Shown here: positions 1-8,112 of the stretch, in pieces
Layout of the letters: each line of letters opens with the position of its first letter
How positions within the stretch are numbered: the first letter of the stretch is position 1
Origin: Thermoplasmata archaeon
Lineage (GTDB): Archaea; Thermoplasmatota; Thermoplasmata; Methanomassiliicoccales; Methanomethylophilaceae
Assembly (NCBI GenBank): GCA_015063135.1
Contig: SUTA01000003.1
Span: 1-64,000, forward strand
DNA length: 64,000 nt
Reading direction: 5' to 3'
Notes under the pieces: generated by a model
The model's input: only the letters and a program-made list of their open reading frames with translations
Database searches by the model: none
What the model was told of the DNA's origin: nothing
Program-made: the position numbers and the translations under genes

Positions 1-311
1 CAGGCTCGCAGCTTGAATCGGCATTCGATTCAAGCCTAACTCCCGACATCCGATGCCGGTTATGGGATGCGAGGTCCGAGGTATTCTGCCGTTGTCCCCT
101 TTTGCGGCCATGACCGCCTTCGGAAATTACGGAGTCGACCGACGACCAGGCTCGAAAAGTCATCTTACGGCCATCTGGACCGTCTAAAGTAAATTGCGTT
201 GGCATGACAGGACCGGTGGGTCGGATGCGGGGATCTCCCAGCGTAAGCTATAAACAGCAAGCAAAAACATGCAGTAACAACGCTCGTTTTTGTCAAGTAA
301 ATAGGGATGAG
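1..311. other. Left-edge region, no confident gene
   Basis: No recognisable gene lies before tRNA-Asp. On the minus strand an ORF opens at ATG 205 and runs off the left edge (68 codons, beginning MPTQF), preceded by an in-frame TAG. Its codons (CAA, TTT, ACT, TTA) are unlike the neighbours, so I do not call it a gene, though it could be the start of a truncated or foreign one. A 10-bp inverted repeat sits at 11-35, and CAGGCTCG occurs at both 1 and about 149. Confidence 0.4.
11..35. repeat. Perfect inverted repeat, 10-bp arms
   Basis: GCTTGAATCG at 11-20 and CGATTCAAGC at 26-35 are perfect reverse complements around a 5-nt GCATT spacer. It could be an RNA hairpin or a protein site. No U-tract follows, so a terminator is not obvious. 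Confidence 0.6.
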
Positions 312-384
312 CGCCCTGGCCGGAATTTGAATCCGAGTCGAAGCCTCGACAGGGCTTCATGATAGGCCGCTACACTACCAGGGC
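312..384 (-). tRNA. tRNA-Asp (anticodon GTC)
   Basis: On the minus strand this 73-nt segment folds as a tRNA. The acceptor arm is GCCCTGG with CCAGGGC, the anticodon stem is AAGCC with GGCTT around loop CTGTCGA (anticodon GTC, decoding GAC/GAT), and the T-arm is TCGGA/TCCGG around TTCAAAT. The discriminator base is G. CCA is not encoded. No intron is seen. A TATA box lies 26 nt upstream of the 5' end. Confidence 0.95.
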
Positions 385-409
385 AGTAATCGTGAGTATA
401 GTGGGGTTC

Positions 410-416
410 TATATAA
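410..416 (-). promoter_or_regulatory. TATA box of tRNA-Asp
   Basis: Minus-strand TTATATA lies about 26 nt upstream of the tRNA 5' end at 384, the usual archaeal TATA-to-start distance. Confidence 0.6.
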
Positions 417-502
417 CGTTATCGAACAGCTGGCTTCAAGGCATCCAGGCCAGGCCGGTGTCAATCGTGCAGAGTTATCTACATGCTCGCCGATTATCAT
501 CC

Positions 503-904
503 ATGCCCTTGGGAGATCCGCACGGGGGCCTCTTCGAGTACACCGACGAGGGGCTGCCCGAGACAGTTTTCGCATGCACGGTGCCGGCCAGAGACCCCTC
601 CAGGTCCGCCGCGTTCTACACGGATGTCCTTGGCATGGAGCTCCTGGGCTCCAACGGGGAGCGCGTTTTCCTGCGCAGGGGAACCTGCAACATCGTCCTC
701 GAGAGGTCCGATGCGGTCGGAATCGATACAGGCATCTATCTCGGAGTCGGCAACCCGTACGATACCCGTCGCAGGCTTATAGACGAGGGCGTGGTCTTCG
801 CAGAGCCCCCTGTGAGGACGCCTCTGGGGACCGCGACAGCCATCAGGGACGATGACGGGAACACGCTGCACCTGATCGAGACGGGTGCTGAATTCATATT
901 GCGA
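503..904 (+). CDS. VOC/glyoxalase-fold protein
   Basis: Small vicinal-oxygen-chelate protein of about 133 aa. 'RSAAFYTDVLGMEL' is the first beta-alpha-beta motif and 'DDDGNTLHLIE' the C-terminal VOC motif. Such proteins are metal enzymes or binding proteins, and the substrate cannot be told. I start at ATG 503 because the longer ORF (from 359) begins inside the tRNA and its extra N-terminus resembles nothing. Reading reaches CGA at 902-904 after 'EFIL', directly before a GC-rich hairpin. The nominal ORF continues through that hairpin to TGA at 929-931, so I infer the true end is at CGA. It converges on sufB. Confidence 0.75.
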
Positions 905-911
905 GAAGGAT

Positions 912-927
912 GGGGGCCGGGGCCCCC
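912..927. terminator. Hairpin between convergent VOC gene and sufB
   Basis: GGGGGCC and GGCCCCC pair to form a strong GC stem in the short gap between the convergent genes. It may serve both strands. The nominal VOC ORF would translate through it unless CGA 902-904 terminates. Confidence 0.55.
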
Positions 928-937
928 GTGAAAGGTT

Positions 938-2140
938 TCAATCGCCGAGGTTGGCCTGGGCGATGGCCTTGTCGAGCTCCTCCTGGAGCTCCTGCGGCAG
1001 TCCGGATATGCTCCCGGAGAGGAATCCCCTGACGATCATGCTGACGGCCTGGTCCTCGTCGAGTCCCCTGGACATGAGGTACTCGATCTGGTCCCTGGCG
1101 ATCTTCCCGACGGCGGCCTCGTGCGTCATCTCGACGTCCGCGACGTGCGCCTCCAGCTCGGGGACCGCGAGGGTGGAGCCTCCGTCCTTCAGGATGATGC
1201 TCCTGCACTCCAGGTGGGCCTTGACGCCGGGGACGTTGCCCACGAGCCTGCCGCGGGCGCACATCCTGCCGCCCATGGAGATGCTGCGGCTCATGATCTC
1301 GGCCTTGCTCCCCTTGCCGTTGAGGTTGACCATCCCGCCGGTGTCGATGTCGGATCCCTCGAACGCCACGCAGACGGTGTTGTAGGTGGCGGAGGAGTTC
1401 TCGCCGAGGGTGGCCACGGGGAAGCTCTGGAGGCTCCCCACGGGGTTCATGATGACGTAGTTGTTGACGTAGTTGGAGTTCTTCCCGACGACGCAGTTGG
1501 TCCTGGGCCTGACCCCGGTCTGCTTCCCCCAGCTGTGGATCATGGAGAACGTCAGGTTGGCGTTGTCCCCCACGAAGATCTCCGACACGCCGATGTGCAG
1601 CGAGTCGTTGGCGTGGTGGGCGGTGGAGCACCCGGTGATCATCTCCAGGGTGGCACCGTCCTCGACGATGATGATGTTGTGCACGTTCTGGATGCTCTTG
1701 TCCTTGTTGAGCAGCATGCAGGTCTGGACAGGGTTCTTGATGTGGTAGCCTGACTTGACCCTGATGAAGTACCCGTCGGAGTTCTCCAGGTAGGATTTCG
1801 CGGTGTACTTGTCCTTGGTGGGGTCCATGGCCTTCCACATGTAGTCCTTCAGGCCGTCGTGCTTCTCCAGCGCCTTGCTGAGGGACATCATCTCCAGCCC
1901 CTCCTGCCTCTTGGTGCTGCAGTGGCTCATGCCGTTGTCTATGAACATCAGGGTGCCGGCGCGGTTCATCTCGTCCGCCACGACTCCCACGTGCTCCATG
2001 TACTTCTTGTAGTCGGAGGATTCGATGTCGTCGACCTGCTCGGGCTCCCTGGTCCCCTCCTCGTAGCGGTCCAGGTCCAGGTCGGCGCCGTATGCGCCCT
2101 TCTTGCCGAGTGCTTCCCTGATTGTCTTCTCGTCGGCCAT
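938..2140 (-). CDS. sufB: Fe-S cluster scaffold SufB-type protein
   Basis: 400-aa SufB/SufD-family protein, the archaeal form that works with SufC as a cytosolic Fe-S assembly scaffold. The right-handed beta-helix core region (for example 'HIGVSEIFVGDNANLTF') and the C-terminal 'RDQIEYLMSRGLDEDQA' segment are typical. It ends in TGA. Start ATG 2140 lies 4 bp after the sufC stop, so both genes are one operon transcribed sufC-sufB. Archaeal methanogens commonly carry just this minimal SufBC pair, and no sufD, sufS or sufU is present here. Confidence 0.93.
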   Translation of the reverse strand: MADEKTIREALGKKGAYGADLDLDRYEEGTREPEQVDDIESSDYKKYMEHVGVVADEMNRAGTLMFIDNGMSHCSTKRQEGLEMMSLSKALEKHDGLKDYMWKAMDPTKDKYTAKSYLENSDGYFIRVKSGYHIKNPVQTCMLLNKDKSIQNVHNIIIVEDGATLEMITGCSTAHHANDSLHIGVSEIFVGDNANLTFSMIHSWGKQTGVRPRTNCVVGKNSNYVNNYVIMNPVGSLQSFPVATLGENSSATYNTVCVAFEGSDIDTGGMVNLNGKGSKAEIMSRSISMGGRMCARGRLVGNVPGVKAHLECRSIILKDGGSTLAVPELEAHVADVEMTHEAAVGKIARDQIEYLMSRGLDEDQAVSMIVRGFLSGSISGLPQELQEELDKAIAQANLGD

Positions 2141-2144
2141 CCGA

Positions 2145-2864
2145 TCACTCCTCCCCGTATCCGTTCTCCCTGATGTCCTTCAGGAACTCCATGGGCTTGC
2201 CCTGGCTGACGATCCTCCCGCTCCTCATGATGTAGGCGGTGTCTGCCTCGATGTAGTTGAGGATCTGGCCGGTGTGCGTGATCACGAGGGAGGACACGTG
2301 CCTCCCGACCTCGTTCTTGCCGTAGTTGAGTAGGTCCCTCGTCTTGTTGCCTATGAGGTCGATGATCTCCAGGTCCACCCCGGACTCGGGCTCGTCCAGG
2401 AGAATGAGTTCGGGTTTCTGGGCCGTGAGCTGTAGGAGCTCGGACCTCTTGATCTCCCCGCCGGAGAAGCCGACGTTGACCTCCCTGTCGAGGAACGAGT
2501 CCATCTTGAACGATCCGGCGTCCTTCAGGATCTCGTCCCCGTTCTCGGAGGTGGCTCTTATCAGGTCGCCGAGCTTGACGCCGAAGATGTTCGGGGGCCT
2601 CTGCATCATCATGCCGATGCCCATCTTGGCCCTCTCGTCCACGGTCATGCGGGTTATGTCCACACCCTTGTACAGGATCTGACCGGAGGTCACCTCGATG
2701 GTGCTGTAGCCCATGATGGTGGCCATGAGTGTGGATTTCCCGGACCCGTTGGGGCCGAACAGGACGCACGTCTCCCCTTCGTTCACTGTAAGGTTGACGC
2801 CTTTGAGGATCTCCCTCTCGCCGGCTCTGGCGTGGAGGTCCACTATCTTCAACATCTCGCTCAT
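2145..2864 (-). CDS. sufC: Fe-S assembly ATPase SufC
   Basis: 239-aa ABC ATPase. Walker A is 'GPNGSGKST' near residue 37, the signature is 'GFSGGEIKRSELLQ' and Walker B is 'LILLDEPESGVD'. The SufC-type 'MMMQRPPNIFGVKL' follows the Q-loop. It forms the ATPase partner of the SufB scaffold encoded directly downstream. Start is ATG 2864, and an internal ATG at 2855 is possible. A TATA-like TTTTTATC lies upstream near 2905. It ends in TGA. Confidence 0.95.
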   Translation of the reverse strand: MSEMLKIVDLHARAGEREILKGVNLTVNEGETCVLFGPNGSGKSTLMATIMGYSTIEVTSGQILYKGVDITRMTVDERAKMGIGMMMQRPPNIFGVKLGDLIRATSENGDEILKDAGSFKMDSFLDREVNVGFSGGEIKRSELLQLTAQKPELILLDEPESGVDLEIIDLIGNKTRDLLNYGKNEVGRHVSSLVITHTGQILNYIEADTAYIMRSGRIVSQGKPMEFLKDIRENGYGEE

Positions 2865-2936
2865 TGGTAATCAGCCCGATATTCGGATTAAGGCCGAACC
2901 CCGATAAAAAGGTATCACGAGCGCGTGCGCCCACAG

Positions 2937-2943
2937 TTATATA
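2937..2943 (+). promoter_or_regulatory. TATA box of flavin reductase gene
   Basis: TTATATA lies about 25 nt before ATG 2967, which predicts a leaderless or near-leaderless transcript for the following gene. Confidence 0.6.
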
Positions 2944-2966
2944 GGTAGGACGTACTGGACGGTGGC

Positions 2967-3548
2967 ATGAAGGTCCTGGCCCTCAACGGCAGCCCGCGCC
3001 CCATCGGGAACACGTCGAACATCCTGCTGGAGATGCAGGACATGTTCGAGATCGAAGGCATCGAGATGGAGATCATCCACCTCTACGAGTACGAGTTCAC
3101 GAACTGCAACGTCTGCCTCACCTGCGAGATCCGCGGGGACGGGAGGTGCATGGACGAGGACGACGGGCTGAACGACATCCTGGACAGGATGAGGGCGGCG
3201 GACGCGATCCTCCTGGCGGCCCCTACCTACGCCGGGGCGTGCCCCAGCGTAATGCAGGCTTTCATGGAGAGGGCGGCCCTGGTCTTCGAGAAGGGCGACC
3301 TGGGCCTCAGGGGCAAGGTCGGAGGGTGCTTCGCCGTATGTGCCAGAGAGGGCGGGGATATGGTGTACAACCAGATGAGCAGGTTCCTCCTGAGGAACGG
3401 CATGCTCGTGTGCGGCGCCAACCCGGTGCCGATAGTCAGGGCGCTCAACTCGCCCCAGTACGCGGATGACGTCCAGGGCATGAGGGGCATAAAGGCCCTC
3501 GTGGAGGGCATGTCCAGCGCCCTCATGCGCCTGAACGGCTATTATCGA
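2967..3548 (+). CDS. NADPH-dependent FMN reductase/flavodoxin-fold protein
   Basis: 193-aa flavoprotein. The N-terminal FMN phosphate loop is 'NGSPRPIGNTSNIL', and 'APTYAGACPSVMQAFMERA' matches the iron-sulfur flavoprotein/NADPH-FMN reductase family. 'CNVCLTCEIRGDGRC' near residues 50-64 is a compact cysteine motif as in Isf proteins, so a [4Fe-4S] cluster is likely and electron transfer is the probable role. The frame reaches CGA 3546-3548 at the normal family length. The nominal ORF runs on 43 Arg-rich residues antisense to the next gene, which I judge spurious. Only 7 bp separate the two convergent CGA codons. Confidence 0.8.
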
Positions 3549-3555
3549 ATAGGTT

Positions 3556-4278
3556 TCGGAAGAAGAAGAACCCGCAGCCCTCTGCGGAGCAGATCTTCGC
3601 CACGGCCTCCAGCCTCTCGACGGGGCCGGAGTAGCGGTGCACGGCCATCTTCCCCTCCTCGGGGAGGGCGGTCTTGAGCTTCTCGACCTCGGCCAGCAGG
3701 GCCTCGGCATCCGATGCGGGGAAAACCTTCCCGCTCTCGGCGGCCTCGGGGACGGATGCCACGATGGGGCACCCGTGCCTTGAGGCGATCTCGGGGAGGG
3801 CGCTGTTGCTGGGGCCGAAGGTCCCGATGCACCCGCGGCCCTTGTCCCAGGACAGGGGGCAATTGGCGCACATCTCGTTCATGTCGTCGAAGGACACCAT
3901 GTCCCATCCGGTCACGATGTTCTCGGGGTCGGCTTTGTCCATGGCCCTCTTCCTGTCGGCCTCGGACAGGCCCTCGAGCTCCACCCAGCCGGTGCTGACC
4001 TTCTTGGCTAGGGGCTTCAGGACCTCTATGTCGGAGTCCTTCTTCACCTTGTCCATGTAGACGGCGTCGGTCTCCTCGTTGATCCTGTTCCTCTTCAGGA
4101 ACGCGTCCCAGTCCCCGACGGCCTTCTTGGCGTCGTCCAGGGCGACGATCTCGTCGCTGATGACCAGGTCCTCCAGGCCGGCCTCGTCCAGGAGGTGCAC
4201 TTTCACCACGTTCAGTTTCAGTTCCCTGCAGGGGGCGCTCTTGGCCTCCTTCTCGCATATTCCGATGCTTATTCCCAT
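3556..4278 (-). CDS. Conserved hypothetical cysteine-bearing protein
   Basis: 240-aa soluble protein that I do not recognise. A central 'CANCPLSWDKGRGC' segment and a later 'HGCP' suggest a metal or Fe-S site. 'ICSAEGCGFFFF' ends the protein at CGA (3558-3556), and the nominal ORF adds 11 residues to TGA at 3523. An N-terminal 'GICEKE' also bears Cys. It is the last gene of a minus-strand trio with two membrane proteins (gaps of 11 bp and an 11-bp overlap), so the three probably act together. Alternatively it is an independent redox protein. Confidence 0.6.
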
Positions 4279-4289
4279 TTCACGTCACC

Positions 4290-4895
4290 TCAGCTGTACC
4301 TTCCGCCTACGATCCCCAGCTTGTCCTCTTCCTTGGAGAGCCCGTTGTCGCGGAGGTAGCCCTCCCTGTGGTCGTGGTGGTCGCATGCGACTATCAGCAG
4401 CTTGAGCAGCTTGAACGCCACGGACAGATACAGGGCGCCGGTCACGACTATGTCCACCTTGAGGGTGGTGTCCCCGTCCTTGATCCCTAGGAGCCCGGTG
4501 AGGTCCCCGAAGTTCAGGATGTAGAACAGCCAGAAGATGGAGACTCCAGTGAACGCCACCCAGGCTAGGAGCCTGCCGTTGGAGCCCTTGGCGTAGTATC
4601 CCTTGGGGAACGCCAGGATCACCAGGGGTATGCCTACGTAGAGCCACTTCCACATCAGGTCGACCAGGGCGTCCGTCTCCAGGTGGTCCTGTATGAAGGA
4701 CATGGGGACCAGGACGTTGATGACGATGAGCGGGAAGGCGATGTAGACCAGGGCGGCGATGACCAGGGATACCACGCCCTTCCCGGGCTTGTTCCTGTGG
4801 TCCTCCTCCTCTTTTACCCTGCGGTTGTTGGCTTTGCGCTCCGCCTTGGCTTCTTTCTTGGCCGCCTTCGCAGCCGCCTTTTCCTCACTCGCCAT
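4290..4895 (-). CDS. Hypothetical membrane protein with charged N-terminal tail
   Basis: 201 aa. The first 40 residues are almost wholly Ala/Lys/Glu/Arg (cytoplasmic, coiled-coil-like). About four hydrophobic segments follow ('VVSLVIAALVYIAFPLIVI', 'WLYVGIPLVILAF', 'LLAWVAFTGVSIFWLFYIL', 'VVTGALYLSVAFKLLKLLI'), then a His/Asp patch 'CDHHDHREG' and a short polar tail. I do not recognise the family. It overlaps the upstream gene by 11 bp, a sign of translational coupling. It ends in TGA. Confidence 0.6.
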   Translation of the reverse strand: MASEEKAAAKAAKKEAKAERKANNRRVKEEEDHRNKPGKGVVSLVIAALVYIAFPLIVINVLVPMSFIQDHLETDALVDLMWKWLYVGIPLVILAFPKGYYAKGSNGRLLAWVAFTGVSIFWLFYILNFGDLTGLLGIKDGDTTLKVDIVVTGALYLSVAFKLLKLLIVACDHHDHREGYLRDNGLSKEEDKLGIVGGRYS

Positions 4896-5844
4896 GGAAA
4901 TTCACCTCGATGTATTCGATGGCGGTTATGAACGCCTCGGACATGTCCCCGGGCATTCTGTAGATCTCGTCTCCCATGGACAGGAGGAGGAACCCGTCTT
5001 GCTCGAAGGTCTCCCTCAGGACATCGGATACCTTGCCCTCATCGGACTGGATGACTATCGTGTCGCCGTCCTCGTAGCTCATGTCGCACATGCCGATCGA
5101 GCCTCCGAGGGTGACAGGCACGCTGATGCCGTCCAGGTTGACCAGGGTGATGGTGTCCACTCCTTCGTCGTGGGTATACTTGCCCATGGCATCGTAGTCG
5201 AATGCGGCGTTTAGGTTGACGTCCGCTGACATGAGCCCGGCGTATGAGACCTTGACGTCCACGCGGACCTCGGAGTCGCAGGCCATGGAGGCCATGAGGA
5301 CGACATAGGGGACGGTGACCGCGATGGTAAGGTTGCCGTTGTCCATCTCCCTCTCGGTGTTCCAGGGGACGGTGACCTTGCCGTCCTTGCTGACGGTGGA
5401 GTACCTGAAGTCGATGCTGGAGATCGATGACAGCAGCCCCTCGGTTTTGACACCGGTGGCGACGCCGGTCATCAGTACGGTCCCGTAGGCTATGCTTTCG
5501 ACCTGGGCCGGTGAGCCGTCACCATGTACGACGCTCAGGATCTCGGCCCCGCTCTCCATCGCCTCATGGGCGATCTCGGCGGTGCTGTAGTCGGACATGG
5601 CCATGTGCATGCCCTCGAACGAGGCGTAGAGGTCGTCCTTGTCCTTGAATTTGTCCAGATTCTCTTTCAGGACGTTCTCGTCCATGTATTCTAGGTCGTA
5701 CTCCGCATCCATCCCCAGCGATATGGGGGAGTTGCCGGAGGTCACCATGGGGATGACGGCCAAAATGACCGGCACCGTGACTATAACGAACACCGCAATC
5801 GTCACAGCGAGCTTGACGATGCGTGCGGCGGTTCCCAACTTCAT
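4885..5844 (-). CDS. Hypothetical membrane-anchored extracellular protein
   Basis: 319 aa. One N-terminal hydrophobic helix ('LAVTIAVFVIVTVPVILAVI', residues 12-31) acts as an uncleaved anchor or signal. The rest is acidic, beta-rich and without recognisable motifs, so it probably lies outside the membrane. It is the first gene of the three-gene minus operon and is divergent from the nitrogenase-like cluster (126-bp shared upstream region). It ends in TGA. Function unknown. Confidence 0.55.
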   Translation of the reverse strand: MKLGTAARIVKLAVTIAVFVIVTVPVILAVIPMVTSGNSPISLGMDAEYDLEYMDENVLKENLDKFKDKDDLYASFEGMHMAMSDYSTAEIAHEAMESGAEILSVVHGDGSPAQVESIAYGTVLMTGVATGVKTEGLLSSISSIDFRYSTVSKDGKVTVPWNTEREMDNGNLTIAVTVPYVVLMASMACDSEVRVDVKVSYAGLMSADVNLNAAFDYDAMGKYTHDEGVDTITLVNLDGISVPVTLGGSIGMCDMSYEDGDTIVIQSDEGKVSDVLRETFEQDGFLLLSMGDEIYRMPGDMSEAFITAIEYIEVNFHGE

Positions 5845-5970
5845 GCGGAGCGTATGTGCCTCGCGCGTAATAAACTCGACCCCGTGCCGAACCCGAGGGC
5901 CGGGGCAAAGTAGGATGATTCATCCAAGGTTTTATCAGAATAACGCGAGATTAGATGTCGGGAGATCAAC

Positions 5971-6798
5971 ATGTACCAGCTAGCGGTCTACGGGAAGGGC
6001 GGCATCGGGAAGTCCACGATGTCCGCGAACATCTCCGTCTCACTGGCCCTCAGGGGCCGCAGGGTGATGCAGATCGGATGCGATCCGAAGCACGATTCCA
6101 CCAGGCTCCTGCTCGGCGGCAGGCCGCAGAGGACCGTCCTGGATTACGTGAGGGAGGTCCCGGCCGGCCAGCGCGACCTGCGCGATGTCATAGAGGAGGG
6201 CTCCGCAGGGGTCCTCTGCGCCGAGGCCGGGGGGCCGGAGCCGGGCATAGGGTGCGCAGGCCGCGGAATACTCACGACCTTCGACACCCTTAGGAAGCTG
6301 GGCGCGGACGCCATAGAGACCGATTACCGCATCTACGATGTCCTGGGGGACGTGGTATGCGGCGGCTTCGCCGTCCCGCTAAGGGGGGAGTACGCCGACG
6401 GCATAATCCTGGTGACGTCCGGCGAGTTCATGTCGATGTACGCCGCGAACAACATCATGAAGGGCCTGAGGAACTTCGACACCGGCAGGCCCAGGCTCAT
6501 AGGCATCGTGCTGAACTCCCGCGGGGTCGAAGGCGAGGAGGAGAGCGTTCGCAGGTTCGCGGAGGCCGCCGGCACAGAGGTCATAGCCGTCATCCCGAGG
6601 GACGGTCTGTTCGCCGATGCCGAGTCCAAGGGCCGCACCGTAAGGGAGCTGCACCCCGACAGCCACATCTCCAAGGCCATCGATTCCATAGCGGACAGGC
6701 TGGAGGCAGTGGCCTCCGGCCGGGTCCCGGCGGTGGACCCGAAGCCCCTCGACGACGATCAGATGACGGATCTGGCCGCCGGCAGGCCGATACGCTAG
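5971..6798 (+). CDS. Nitrogenase reductase-like (NifH/CfbC family) protein
   Basis: 275-aa NifH/BchL/CfbC-family ATPase. P-loop 'GKGGIGKST' is at residues 8-16. Cluster ligands are Cys95 ('GIGCAGRG') and Cys130 ('DVVCGGFA'), 35 apart as in NifH (97/132), so a bridging [4Fe-4S] cluster and ATP-driven electron donation are expected. The D- and K-like genes follow. The closest known relatives in methanogens are CfbC (F430 synthesis), but CfbCD has one D-type subunit, not two. The ORF ends in TAG, which is a Pyl codon elsewhere in this window, and the frame continues without another stop into the D-like gene. Confidence 0.85.
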   Translation: MYQLAVYGKGGIGKSTMSANISVSLALRGRRVMQIGCDPKHDSTRLLLGGRPQRTVLDYVREVPAGQRDLRDVIEEGSAGVLCAEAGGPEPGIGCAGRGILTTFDTLRKLGADAIETDYRIYDVLGDVVCGGFAVPLRGEYADGIILVTSGEFMSMYAANNIMKGLRNFDTGRPRLIGIVLNSRGVEGEEESVRRFAEAAGTEVIAVIPRDGLFADAESKGRTVRELHPDSHISKAIDSIADRLEAVASGRVPAVDPKPLDDDQMTDLAAGRPIR

Positions 6799-6822
6799 GG
6801 CTGCGGCGCCGGAGACGTCCCG

Positions 6823-8112
6823 ATGGCCTGCGGCGGCTGCGGGAGGAGGACCTCCATAAAGGAGACGCACCTCATGCAGTCATGCGCCGCGTACGGCGCA
6901 GCCGCATCGTTCCTGAGACTGAACGACGTGGGCGTGGTACTGCACGGCCCCAGGAGCTGCGCCTACCTCATGGACTCGTCGAGGAGCAAGGCTGTCCTGG
7001 AGATGTACGACGAGGGCCTCTACGGGACCGCTCCAGCCAGGAACCTCAGGTGCTCCGGGATGGACGACGCCGCCTCCATATTCGGGGGGACCGCCGACCT
7101 GGAGAGGTGCATAAGGGAGACAGCCGCCGAGGGGTACGGGGACATCGCCGTCATCACCACCTGCATGCCCGGCATCATAGGGGACGACTGCCTCGCTGTG
7201 ATTGAGAGGATGTCCGTGGAGTACTCGGACGTCAGATTCCATTACGTTCCGGCTGACGGGGACATCGCCGGGGATTACACCGACGGGTTCATCATGGCCG
7301 CCACCTGCATCGCCGGGATGGTGGACACGAGCATCCCACGCGGGAAGGGCGGCGTGAATCTCATAGGGTCCACCTTCTTCGACCTTCACACGCCGGCCCA
7401 GAGGGACGACCTCCGCAGGGTCCTAGCCCTCTTCGGCCTCCACGAGCATGCGAGGTTCGTGGACGAGGGCCCGTCCGACCTCATCAGGCGGTACAACGAG
7501 GCCGAGTTCGACATGGCGATCAACGACACCATGGCCACCAGGGAGATGGTGGACGTGCTGCGTGGAGCTACCGGGAGGTCGCCGGAGCTGCCGCCCCTGC
7601 CCACCGGGATCAGGGAGTATGCCGAGTGGCTACGCGCGGTCGGGAGGCTCACCGGGCGCCCGGAGGCCGCCGAGGAGGAGATCTCCAGGGCCGAAGGGTC
7701 ATACCGCGGGTTCGTGGAATCCCACAGGGCGAGGTTCGCAGGGAAGAGGGTCATGATCTTCACCAGGCTCAACATGAACATAGATTGGCTCATCGACCTC
7801 CTGGACGACCTCGGGGCCGAAGTGCCCAGGATAGCGTTCGGGAGGAGCTCCAGGAAGAGGGGGGCCGCCCCCGTGACCCGCTATCCGGACAGGATCACGG
7901 CGGAGTACGACGACGAGGGGTTCAACGACGACCTCGCATCGATCCGCCCGGACATAGTCATTACCGACTATCCGCGCGGGGACGAAGCCTCGTGGAGGCA
8001 TGCCAGGATAGGCAAGGTCGGCATGGGCGTGGCGCCGGTGCTCAGGTACGCCGAGTACCTGGAGGACCTCATGCGCCTGCCCATGGCCGAGGGATGGAGG
8101 GAACTGGGATGA
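6823..8112 (+). CDS. Nitrogenase-like catalytic subunit, NifD-type
   Basis: 429 aa. Cys21, Cys46 ('LHGPRSC') and Cys114 ('TTCMPGIIGDDC') sit at spacings 25 and 68, close to the NifD P-cluster ligands (26 and 66), so a P-cluster-like Fe-S centre at the subunit interface is probable. Extra Cys3/Cys6 form 'CGGC' at the N-terminus. It is much shorter than true NifD and I see no NifB, NifE or NifN nearby, so nitrogen fixation is unlikely. Start ATG 6823 has GGAG about 8 nt upstream. It is in frame with the H gene across TAG, and its stop overlaps the next start (ATGA). The substrate is unknown. Confidence 0.8.
   Translation: MACGGCGRRTSIKETHLMQSCAAYGAAASFLRLNDVGVVLHGPRSCAYLMDSSRSKAVLEMYDEGLYGTAPARNLRCSGMDDAASIFGGTADLERCIRETAAEGYGDIAVITTCMPGIIGDDCLAVIERMSVEYSDVRFHYVPADGDIAGDYTDGFIMAATCIAGMVDTSIPRGKGGVNLIGSTFFDLHTPAQRDDLRRVLALFGLHEHARFVDEGPSDLIRRYNEAEFDMAINDTMATREMVDVLRGATGRSPELPPLPTGIREYAEWLRAVGRLTGRPEAAEEEISRAEGSYRGFVESHRARFAGKRVMIFTRLNMNIDWLIDLLDDLGAEVPRIAFGRSSRKRGAAPVTRYPDRITAEYDDEGFNDDLASIRPDIVITDYPRGDEASWRHARIGKVGMGVAPVLRYAEYLEDLMRLPMAEGWRELG

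Noticed and set aside
1-205. Partial minus-strand gene starting at ATG 205
   Set aside because: Codon use differs sharply from all neighbours and no motif is recognisable; only mentioned as a possibility.
359-502. N-terminal extension of the VOC protein in the ORF track
   Set aside because: It begins inside tRNA-Asp and includes its TATA box; the VOC fold starts after ATG 503.
5971-8112. Calling the H and D genes cfbC and cfbD (F430 synthesis)
   Set aside because: A separate K-type subunit follows in the same operon, whereas CfbD acts as a homodimer. I cannot exclude it without a tree, so no symbol is given.
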